Positions 15,371-20,896 of a stretch of 20,896 nt of DNA are shown piece by piece. The DNA comes from JBOFCO01 sp051646105 (GTDB lineage: Bacteria > Pseudomonadota > Alphaproteobacteria > Rhodobacterales > Rhodobacteraceae): the NCBI GenBank assembly GCA_051646105.1, contig JBOFCO010000216.1, positions 1 to 20,896 on the forward strand, in the 5' to 3' direction. The notes beneath the pieces were generated by a model. It had not been told where the DNA came from. It was given only the letters and a program-made list of their open reading frames with translations, and did no database searches. The stretch's first letter is position 1. Each line of letters opens with the position of its first letter. The position numbers were made by a program, and so were the translations under genes.

Positions 15371-16655
15371 ATATGCCGGCTGGGGCCGGGCGCTCAAAGC
15401 GCGCGGCGAAATTGCCCGGCCAGAGCGCGCTGGCGCCGTTGCCAATATCCTGGCCGAAACACCCGTGCCAGCGATCGGCATGTGCCGCAGCTATGGCGAT
15501 GCCTGCCTGAACAGCGCCGGTCGCGCCATCGACATGACAAGACTTGACCGTATGCTCTCCTTTGATCCCGCCACCGGCCTGCTTGAGGTTGAGGCAGGCT
15601 GTCAGGTCGGCGATATTGCCCGCGCCTTCGGGGCAAAGGGCTGGCTGCCCGCCGTGATGCCAGGCACCGGCTTTGCCACCGTGGGCGGCTGCATCGCCAA
15701 TGACGTGCACGGCAAGAACCACCATCACGCAGGCAGCTTCGGCCAGCATGTCGCGGAAATCGTGCTGACCACAGCCAAAGGCGAAAAGAAGGTGGCAGAG
15801 GGCACCGATCTTTTCCGCGCCACGGTCGGTGGTCTGGGCCAGACAGGCGTGATCCTGCGCGCCACCCTGCGCCTGACCCCGTGCAAGGGCGACCTGATGA
15901 TGGTCACCGAACGCAGGGTCGAAGGATTCGATGAGTTCCTGTCTTTGCTCGACGCTTCGACCGCCACCTATACGGTGGGCTGGATTGACGCGACGGCCAA
16001 GGGAGATGCGCTTGGCCGCGGCATATTGGAAGAAGGCGAAACCGGGTCGGGCCTGATCCCGAAACGGGGCAAGGGCCGCGCCGTTCCCTTCGATGCACCG
16101 GGCTTTGCGCTTTCGGCCCCTATCGTACGCGCCTTCAACAACGCCTATTATCGCCGCGTTCCTGAAACGGGCCGCACTTCAGTCAAGCCAATCAGCGACT
16201 TCTTTTTCCCGCTCGACCGCATCCGCGACTGGAACAAGCTTTATGGCAAGCGCGGCTTTCACCAGTTCCAGTGTGTCGTGCCCGTCGGCGCGGCACCTGT
16301 GCTGAAGACCATGGTGGAGCGCATCGCAAATTCCGGCCTTGCCTCTCCGTTGGCTGTGCTTAAACGCATGGGATCCGGTGCGGGTGGCATGATGTCCTTC
16401 CCGATGGAAGGCTACACTTTGGCGGTCGATTTCCCCAACCGGCCCGGCGTCGCCCCGCTGGTGGGCGAATTGATCGCGATGACCGCAGCGCAAGGCGGCC
16501 GCATCTATCTGGCCAAGGATTCCCTCGCCTCTGCCCAGCAGATGAAGGCGATGTATCCCGAACGCAAACGCTGGGCCGCGCTGGCGCAGGAGGCCGACCC
16601 TTCGGGCAGCCTTGCCACCGACCTGATCCGCCGCCTTGATCTGAGGAGCCTGTAA
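15354..16655 (+). CDS. DprE1-like FAD-dependent polyprenylphosphoryl-ribose 2-oxidase
   Basis: The 433-residue protein closely follows mycobacterial DprE1, which oxidises C2 of decaprenylphosphoryl-ribose on the way to arabinose. The FAD-binding vanillyl-alcohol-oxidase fold shows GMCRSYGDACLN, PGTGFATVGGCIANDVHGKNHHHAGSFG (split here for length: PGTGFATVGGCIA then NDVHGKNHHHAGSFG; His119 lies in it) and VGGLGQTG. The C-terminal part has GYTLAVDFPN and GGRIYLAKDS with the conserved Lys388. Ala357 stands where mycobacterial DprE1 has the Cys targeted by benzothiazinones. The start is GTG 15354 with AAAGG 8 bases upstream; the first residues match family starts. It overlaps the membrane protein gene and is followed 1 base later by the reductase gene. 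Confidence 0.88.
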   Translation: MWKSVEYAGWGRALKARGEIARPERAGAVANILAETPVPAIGMCRSYGDACLNSAGRAIDMTRLDRMLSFDPATGLLEVEAGCQVGDIARAFGAKGWLPAVMPGTGFATVGGCIANDVHGKNHHHAGSFGQHVAEIVLTTAKGEKKVAEGTDLFRATVGGLGQTGVILRATLRLTPCKGDLMMVTERRVEGFDEFLSLLDASTATYTVGWIDATAKGDALGRGILEEGETGSGLIPKRGKGRAVPFDAPGFALSAPIVRAFNNAYYRRVPETGRTSVKPISDFFFPLDRIRDWNKLYGKRGFHQFQCVVPVGAAPVLKTMVERIANSGLASPLAVLKRMGSGAGGMMSFPMEGYTLAVDFPNRPGVAPLVGELIAMTAAQGGRIYLAKDSLASAQQMKAMYPERKRWAALAQEADPSGSLATDLIRRLDLRSL

Positions 16656-16656
16656 G

Positions 16657-17394
16657 ATGACCGAAACCTGGATTGTCCTGGGGGCGACCTCTTCCATGGC
16701 CAAAGGCTTTGCACGGGCTGTTGCAGCGCGCGGCCACAACCTTATCCTCGCCGGGCGGGACATGGCCGATCTGGAAGCAACCGCCGCTGACTGCCGGATG
16801 CGCGGTGCGCCGCTAGCCGAAACCGCCCGCTTTGATGCGCGCGACCCGTCCGGTTTTGCGGCGATCCTGGACCGCATGGCGGGGATGGAAGGGACGCTGT
16901 CCGCCGCCGTATTCGTCGGCTCCATGCCGCCCCAGGCCGAGATCGACGCCCACCCGGCCCTGATTGACGGCACAGTGACCGACAGTTTCACCGGTCCCGC
17001 CCGGTTCCTGCAATCCCTTGCCCCGCTGATGGAGGCGCGCGGCAGTGGCACGATTATCGGCGTAGGATCAGTCGCGGGTGACCGGGGACGATTGGGAAAT
17101 TATGTCTATGGTGCTGCCAAGGCGGGCTTTCACACCTATCTGTCCGGCCTGCGCAACCGGCTTGGCCGGTCAGGCTGCCATGTGGTCACGGTGAAACCGG
17201 GATTTGTCGATACGGCGATGACATGGGGCCTGCCCGGCATGTTCCTGGTCGCCAGCCCCGAGGATGTCGCGCGCGACCTGTTGAAGGCCGCCGACAAACG
17301 CCGCAACGTCATCTATACGCCGTTCTTCTGGCGCTGGATCATGCTGATCATCCGCTCGGTTCCCGAGCCGATCTTCAAGAAGCTGAAGGTCTAA
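16657..17394 (+). CDS. DprE2-like short-chain dehydrogenase (2-keto reductase)
   Basis: This 245-residue short-chain dehydrogenase/reductase has the cofactor motif GATSSMAKGFA (residues 9-19), catalytic Ser138 in GVGSVAGDRG and the Tyr151-x3-Lys155 pair in YGAAK. The GATSSMA form and the C-terminal membrane-seeking segment (FFWRWIMLIIRSVPEPIFKK) match DprE2, which reduces the 2-keto intermediate made by DprE1 to give polyprenylphosphoryl-arabinose. ATG 16657 has GAGGAG upstream and lies one base after the stop of the oxidase gene, so the two are coupled. It could be another SDR on sequence alone; the neighbour makes the DprE2 role likely. A strong terminator follows. Confidence 0.87.
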   Translation: MTETWIVLGATSSMAKGFARAVAARGHNLILAGRDMADLEATAADCRMRGAPLAETARFDARDPSGFAAILDRMAGMEGTLSAAVFVGSMPPQAEIDAHPALIDGTVTDSFTGPARFLQSLAPLMEARGSGTIIGVGSVAGDRGRLGNYVYGAAKAGFHTYLSGLRNRLGRSGCHVVTVKPGFVDTAMTWGLPGMFLVASPEDVARDLLKAADKRRNVIYTPFFWRWIMLIIRSVPEPIFKKLKV

Positions 17395-17439
17395 CAGGAA
17401 CACGCAACCGCGTTTTCAGTCCGGCCCAAGTATTCGGCA

Positions 17440-17474
17440 GGGTTCCGGGGGCCCCAGCCCCCGGACCCTTATTC
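17440..17474. terminator. Bidirectional rho-independent terminator
   Basis: GGGTTCCGGGGGC (17440-17452) pairs with GCCCCCGGACCC (17457-17468) as a 12-bp G+C-rich stem with one bulged T and a CCCA loop, followed by TTATT on the plus strand. It lies between the convergent reductase and UbiA-type genes and could end both transcripts. The U-tract is short. Confidence 0.75.
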
Positions 17475-18906
17475 AGGAAAACCATTCGGCCCAAAGACCG
17501 GCGGCCCAGAACATCAGGCTGAGCGTAATCATCAGGATGCCGATACCGAACTTGTCCCGCATGGCGAAGACGATCGGGTCATAGTCCTGCCGCCCGTTGT
17601 AGCCCAGAACCACCATACGGATCAGCCACAGCGCCATGGGCAGCATTGCCACCCACAGAATCCACTGCGTCGGATAAAGCTCCCGCCCCTGATCGGAAAA
17701 GCTGTAGAGCAGAAAGATAAGGAGCGCCCCGAATACGCCCAGCCCCGCCACGTTCAGCAGGTCGCTGCGGTCGGCCCGGCCATAGCCGCGCCCCGGCAAC
17801 CGTTCGTCGGATTTCGCCAGCGTCAGTTCCGTCAGCCGTTTGACACAGCCCAGTGTGATGAAGATCGGGAAAATGAAGATCAGCATATAAACCGATACAA
17901 CCACCTGCCCCGCAGCCGCACCAGCGATCACTCGGATGGTGTAAAGCGAGGCGAGCGTCGCCACATCGACCCAGCGCATGCGCTTGAGTTTCAGCGAATA
18001 GGCCAGCGAAAGCACCATATAGAGCACGATAACCGCCAGGAAGGCCGGGTTCAGCCAGGCGGCAAGGCCAAGCGCGAACAGCCCCAGCCCCAACCCGGTG
18101 AACATGCCCACCGACAAGGGCACGGTCCCGGCGGCAAAGGGCCTCCGGCACTTTGTAGGATGCAGGCGGTCGGCCTCCAGATCCAGCAGGTCGTTGACGA
18201 TATAGATCGACGAAGCCGCCGCCGAAAACGCCACGATACCCCACAGGATCGGGATCAGCGTCGCCAGATCGAAGCGGTGCGAGGCAATGAGCGGCAGGAT
18301 CAGCAGAACGTTCTTGACCCATTGATGCGGCCGCAGGGCGCGCAACAGCTCGCTCCATCTGTGACGGGCGGGATATTCGCTGACACTGCGGCCGTTTGCG
18401 GCCAGCGCCCGGGCCACCGCCGGCATGTGCCCGACGATCAGCGCGTTTTCCGCCTTGTCCCAGACAGCGCGGTCCACGCCGGAATTACCGGCATAGTCGA
18501 AACCATGCTCGCCATAGGCGGCGACCAGCGCGTCGGCCTTTGCCTCCCCCTTCAGGTTCGTGACGCCGTCGGATGCAAAGATGCGGGGGCCGAAGGCATG
18601 ATCTTCCGACAAGCGCCGCACCAGGCTTTCATCCGAGGCAGAGGCAAGCACGATCTCGCGCCCGGCGGCGCGGCCCTCGCGCGCCAGGTTCACCATATCC
18701 GGATTGACCGGCAGCAGATCCGTTCTCAATGGCGCGATGCGTGCCAGTTCGCGTTTCAACAGGGCCAGATTGCCGCGATGGGTCCAGACCGCGGACATGA
18801 CCGCCACCGGCGAACGCCCCAGACCTGCCCAAAGGCACTCCAGCAGCATGTCGGTTTTCAGAAAGGTGCCGTCGACATCCAGCACCAGCGGCTTCACCTG
18901 AACCAT
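17473..18906 (-). CDS. HAD-UbiA fusion: decaprenyl-phosphate phosphoribosyltransferase-like
   Basis: The 477-residue protein joins two domains. Residues 1-180 are a HAD-type phosphatase-like domain with D10-x-D12-G-T, the Ser/Asp motif LASASDES, Lys in TNLKGEAKAD and the C-terminal acidic motif YAGNSGVD. Residues 190-477 are a UbiA prenyltransferase with N238-D-x2-D242-x3-D246 followed by HPTKCRRPFAAG, the form seen in DPPR synthases that join phosphoribosyl diphosphate to polyprenyl phosphate, and a second loop YSLKLKRMRWVDVATLA. I infer that it makes polyprenyl-phospho-5-phosphoribose and that the HAD half may remove the 5-phosphate. The ATG overlaps the upstream lytic transglycosylase stop (TGATG), with AAGGGGG 7 bases before it. 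Confidence 0.87.
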   Translation of the reverse strand: MVQVKPLVLDVDGTFLKTDMLLECLWAGLGRSPVAVMSAVWTHRGNLALLKRELARIAPLRTDLLPVNPDMVNLAREGRAAGREIVLASASDESLVRRLSEDHAFGPRIFASDGVTNLKGEAKADALVAAYGEHGFDYAGNSGVDRAVWDKAENALIVGHMPAVARALAANGRSVSEYPARHRWSELLRALRPHQWVKNVLLILPLIASHRFDLATLIPILWGIVAFSAAASSIYIVNDLLDLEADRLHPTKCRRPFAAGTVPLSVGMFTGLGLGLFALGLAAWLNPAFLAVIVLYMVLSLAYSLKLKRMRWVDVATLASLYTIRVIAGAAAGQVVVSVYMLIFIFPIFITLGCVKRLTELTLAKSDERLPGRGYGRADRSDLLNVAGLGVFGALLIFLLYSFSDQGRELYPTQWILWVAMLPMALWLIRMVVLGYNGRQDYDPIVFAMRDKFGIGILMITLSLMFWAAGLWAEWFS

Positions 18907-19823
18907 CAGCCGGCCCCCTTGACCGCGAACACGCAACCATCCGACACCAGCTCGGGTGGCGTCACGCAAAGCCCCCGTGCCACTGTCCAGGCCGCAAGCA
19001 CCTTGGGAACATAGTCGCGGGTTTCGGCAAAGGGCGGAACGCCCGAATTCCCCTTTACGGCATTTTCACCGGCATTATAGGCCGCCAGAACCATAACGGG
19101 ATCACCGTCGAACTCGTTCATCAGCCAGTCCAGATAGGCGACCCCACCCTTGATGTTGTCGCCGGCGTCGCCGCTGTCCTTCACGCCGAACCGTTCCGCC
19201 GTCGCCGGGATAAGCTGCATCAGCCCTTCGGCCCCCGCCGACGACAGGGCATCGACACGCCCGGCGGATTCGATGCCGATCACCGCAAGCACCAGTGCGG
19301 GGGAAACATCGGTGCCGACGGTTGCCGCAAGGATATCGTCACCATGTGTCTGCGCCAGATCCTGCATGAACTGCACGCGTGGCGCCAGAACGTTGCGCCC
19401 CTCGGGGCCCTTGCCAAGTGCGGCAACGGCCTGCGGGAAGCGGCCCGCCCCATCGGCGATACCGACAGGAACCTCCTCCCAGAACCAGGCATAGGCGGCA
19501 TCTTCGGCTGCCTTCGGCTTTGCCGCAGCCTCGGCACCCGTTGCCACATCATCGGCGGGCAGGTCCGGGATGCTGCCGGGTGGCGGGGTCCAGTCCTTGC
19601 CGGATGGTTTTGGACGTGCGGCGATATAGGCAGCCTGCTCTGCCGGATCGATCTGCACCAGATGCCTTTTACCGGCATTGCCACCCGATATGCCGGACGT
19701 GGCGTCACCGACCTTCACCCGCTTGAAGGTGAAATCAGGAATAGCCGACCCGTCGCTTTCCGCCACGGCCGGGCAGGCCAGCATTGCCAGCCCAAGGATG
19801 ATCGCCAGTTGCCTGCGCCGCAT
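18906..19823 (-). CDS. Secreted lytic transglycosylase (SLT domain)
   Basis: This 305-residue periplasmic protein should cleave peptidoglycan glycan strands. A signal peptide (MRRRQLAIILGLAMLACPAVA, split: MRRRQLAIIL and GLAMLACPAVA) is followed by a low-complexity Pro/Ala-rich linker. The SLT catalytic domain follows at about 165-290: catalytic Glu185 in IGIESAG, then GLMQLIP (200-206) and AAYNAGENAV (247-256). Two Cys flank the C-terminal tail (LCVTPPELVSDGC) and may form a disulfide. ATG 19823 was chosen because the signal peptide starts there, with AGGA 6 bases upstream; a long upstream extension in frame has no ribosome-binding site. Its stop overlaps the UbiA-type gene start. Confidence 0.9.
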   Translation of the reverse strand: MRRRQLAIILGLAMLACPAVAESDGSAIPDFTFKRVKVGDATSGISGGNAGKRHLVQIDPAEQAAYIAARPKPSGKDWTPPPGSIPDLPADDVATGAEAAAKPKAAEDAAYAWFWEEVPVGIADGAGRFPQAVAALGKGPEGRNVLAPRVQFMQDLAQTHGDDILAATVGTDVSPALVLAVIGIESAGRVDALSSAGAEGLMQLIPATAERFGVKDSGDAGDNIKGGVAYLDWLMNEFDGDPVMVLAAYNAGENAVKGNSGVPPFAETRDYVPKVLAAWTVARGLCVTPPELVSDGCVFAVKGAG

Positions 19824-20131
19824 TCGCGGTCCTGCTCTTGTTGGTTTTCCGCATTGTCTGGCAAACATCCGCCCGGATTGCCACTTCTGCGCGAGCCGCC
19901 GGACGCATCGTCGGCAACTATTGCAGCGCGGCAACAGACCTGTCCTTGGGCCAGGCGACGCAGCCTGTGCCACCCGGGAAAGCGCATCACATACGAAAAA
20001 TGCCGCCGCATCGCCGTATTCTTGCCACGATTGAACCCCCAAATGGTCGCACACCGACGCGCGGGGGCTGCGTCTGACGTTGTTCCCGCGCATCCGGTCC
20101 ACCCTGTTCGTATCTATCGGAGGACTTCACG
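19824..20131. other. Divergent intergenic region, transglycosylase / first pilin
   Basis: This 308-bp stretch must carry the promoters for the transglycosylase-UbiA unit and for the first pilin gene. I found no convincing -35/-10 pair, sigma-54 site or CtrA site. Only the pilin ribosome-binding GGAGG at 20119-20123 stands out. Nothing in it looks like a gene. Confidence 0.6.
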
Positions 20132-20323
20132 ATGCGGCTTTTTGACATGATCCAATCCTTCCGTTCCGATGACTCCGGTGCGGTGACCGTTGACTGGGTC
20201 GTGCTGACCGCCGCGATTGTCGGTCTTGGCATCGCGGTGCTGGCCTCGATCGGTGGTGGTGTGAAATCCCTTTCCAACAAGATTTCCAGCCAGCTTTCGG
20301 CGCAGACCATCGCGACCTACTGA
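20132..20323 (+). CDS. Flp-family type IVb pilin, copy 1
   Basis: This 63-residue protein has the design of a Flp pilin precursor: a short polar leader (MRLFDMIQSFRSDDSG), then AVTVDWVVLTAAIVGLGIAV as the start of a single hydrophobic helix, and a small polar tail. A prepilin peptidase cut after Gly16 would put Asp21 at mature position +5, where Flp pilins usually have Glu, and Trp at +6, where they usually have Tyr. GGAGG lies 8 bases before ATG 20132. A second gene of the same type follows at 20780. A terminator at 20357 separates them, so they are independent transcripts. No tad/cpa export genes are in the window. Confidence 0.85.
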   Translation: MRLFDMIQSFRSDDSGAVTVDWVVLTAAIVGLGIAVLASIGGGVKSLSNKISSQLSAQTIATY

Positions 20324-20356
20324 TCGCGCCCTGACTGCACAGCAGGCATTTTGCGG

Positions 20357-20391
20357 GCCGCGCCTTTCCCTCAGGCGCGGCTTCGTCTTTT
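20357..20391 (+). terminator. Rho-independent terminator of pilin copy 1
   Basis: A perfect 9-bp stem, GCCGCGCCT (20357-20365) with AGGCGCGGC (20373-20381), encloses a 7-base loop and is followed by TTCGTCTTTT. It begins 34 bases after the pilin stop codon. Confidence 0.8.
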
Positions 20392-20612
20392 CCGGCTGCC
20401 TCTCGCCGGGCTTCGCAGGCCCATTGGACCCGCTGTTTTGGCGCGGAATGACCCGCCCGTATCGGCCACATATTCCAGAATATCTGAGCGCCCTCCGCTG
20501 CGGTTCGCTCCACGCACAAGGGGGATTCGGTGTTGATGGGATTGGCAATCTGCTGCGGCACGACCTGTCAGGCGATTGTTGATTTTACCGATAGCAAACA
20601 CCCACTTTTGCA

Positions 20613-20624
20613 GCGAACGTTCGC
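20613..20624. repeat. 12-bp perfect palindrome upstream of pilin copy 2
   Basis: GCGAACGTTCGC is self-complementary. It contains GAACGTTC but not the alphaproteobacterial LexA form GTTC-N7-GTTC. It could be an operator; no family is recognised. Confidence 0.3.
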
Positions 20625-20663
20625 GGAAACACCTGTCTTCATGAAAAATCCGGAGGAAATCCC

Positions 20664-20678
20664 CTAATAAATCCTTAA
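20664..20678. promoter_or_regulatory. CtrA-like site upstream of pilin copy 2
   Basis: CTAA-N7-TTAA (spacer TAAATCC) matches the CtrA consensus TTAA-N7-TTAA at 7 of 8 fixed positions. It lies about 100 bases ahead of the pilin ATG. Flp pilin genes are CtrA targets in Caulobacter, which gives the match some weight. Confidence 0.35.
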
Positions 20679-20779
20679 GGTTACAAGTTTTCGCCACAGT
20701 CACCCACCATACACAGGGTCAAGGCGACGATGGAACAACAACCTGCGCCGGCGTGAAAACCTTATACCTGGAGACTGCA

Positions 20780-20896
20780 ATGAAACTCTTCGCTCTCGTG
20801 AAAAACTTCCACAACGACGAATCCGGTGCCGTGACCGTTGACTGGGTCGTGCTGACCGCCGCGATCGTCGGCCTGGGCATCGCCGTGATGGCTTCG
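20780..20896 (+). CDS. Flp-family type IVb pilin, copy 2 (3' end beyond window)
   Basis: The 39 visible residues (MKLFALVKNFHNDESG followed by AVTVDWVVLTAAIVGLGIAV and MAS) are a paralog of the pilin at 20132. The leader differs, while the helix start is identical: the 20 residues after Gly16 match copy 1 exactly. Cleavage after Gly16 again gives Asp at mature +5. GGAGA lies 5 bases before ATG. At the DNA level 35 bases in a row are identical between the copies, while the leaders diverge. About 25 residues are missing past the window edge. Confidence 0.82.
   Translation, partial: MKLFALVKNFHNDESGAVTVDWVVLTAAIVGLGIAVMAS

Larger units (their letters stand above)
20324..20779. other. 456-bp region between the two pilin genes
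   Basis: This region holds the terminator of the first pilin gene, a 12-bp palindrome (20613-20624), a CtrA-like site (20664-20678) and the ribosome-binding GGAGA of the second pilin. I see no further gene; the open frames here are short and lack start signals. Confidence 0.6.

Noticed and set aside
20613..20624. SOS (LexA) box before the second pilin
   Set aside because: The palindrome contains GAACGTTC, but LexA of alphaproteobacteria reads the direct repeat GTTC-N7-GTTC, which is absent.
1..20896. CRISPR arrays, tRNA or rRNA genes, insertion sequences and prophage genes
   Set aside because: I found no regularly spaced direct repeats, no tRNA-like cloverleaf, no rRNA stretch and no transposase, integrase or phage motif.

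Overview
The window looks like chromosomal DNA of an alphaproteobacterium of the Rhodobacterales (Rhodobacter/Paracoccus-like). The evidence is the high G+C content with dense coding, the aa3 oxidase gene order ctaC-ctaB-small ORF-ctaG-ctaE-surf1, a topoisomerase I with a Lys/Ala-rich tail, and small Flp-type pilins with the SGAVTVDWVVLTAA core common in this order. This assignment is inference from gene content; no search was run. I saw no rRNA, tRNA, CRISPR array, transposase or phage gene.

Layout. (1) Positions 1-4263, minus strand: the cytochrome c oxidase operon, read from right to left as ctaC (subunit II), ctaB (heme O synthase), a 67-residue membrane protein, ctaG (Cox11 copper chaperone), ctaE (subunit III) and surf1, which runs off the left edge. 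Subunit I is not here. Its upstream region carries a perfect FNR-type palindrome and a leader inverted repeat. (2) 4546-6579, plus strand: tldD and a secreted protein of unknown function. (3) 6580-6997: a 418-bp gap holding a 102-bp imperfect palindrome, a 12-bp palindrome and a CtrA-like site in front of dprA. (4) 6998-12555: dprA and topA on the plus strand, with a minus-strand pair between them: a protealysin-type M4 metalloprotease and its emfourin-like inhibitor. (5) 12643-14253: a two-subunit 3-oxoacid CoA-transferase and a small GNAT-fold protein in a tight operon.

(6) 14360-18906 plus the gene just upstream on the minus strand form the most interesting block. A polytopic AglD/LPG-synthase-like membrane protein overlaps a DprE1-like FAD oxidase, which is followed by a DprE2-like reductase. 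Facing them, and separated by a strong shared terminator, is a fused HAD-UbiA protein resembling decaprenyl-phosphate phosphoribosyltransferase, itself overlapping the end of a lytic transglycosylase gene. Together they look like a compact pathway for polyprenyl-phospho-arabinose outside the mycobacteria. The phosphatase step may be fused to the transferase, and a flippase candidate lies beside the oxidase. The acceptor of the sugar is not in the window.

(7) 20132-20896: two tandem Flp-type pilin genes. The first is followed by a clear terminator; the second is cut off by the window edge. Both have Asp instead of Glu at mature position +5.
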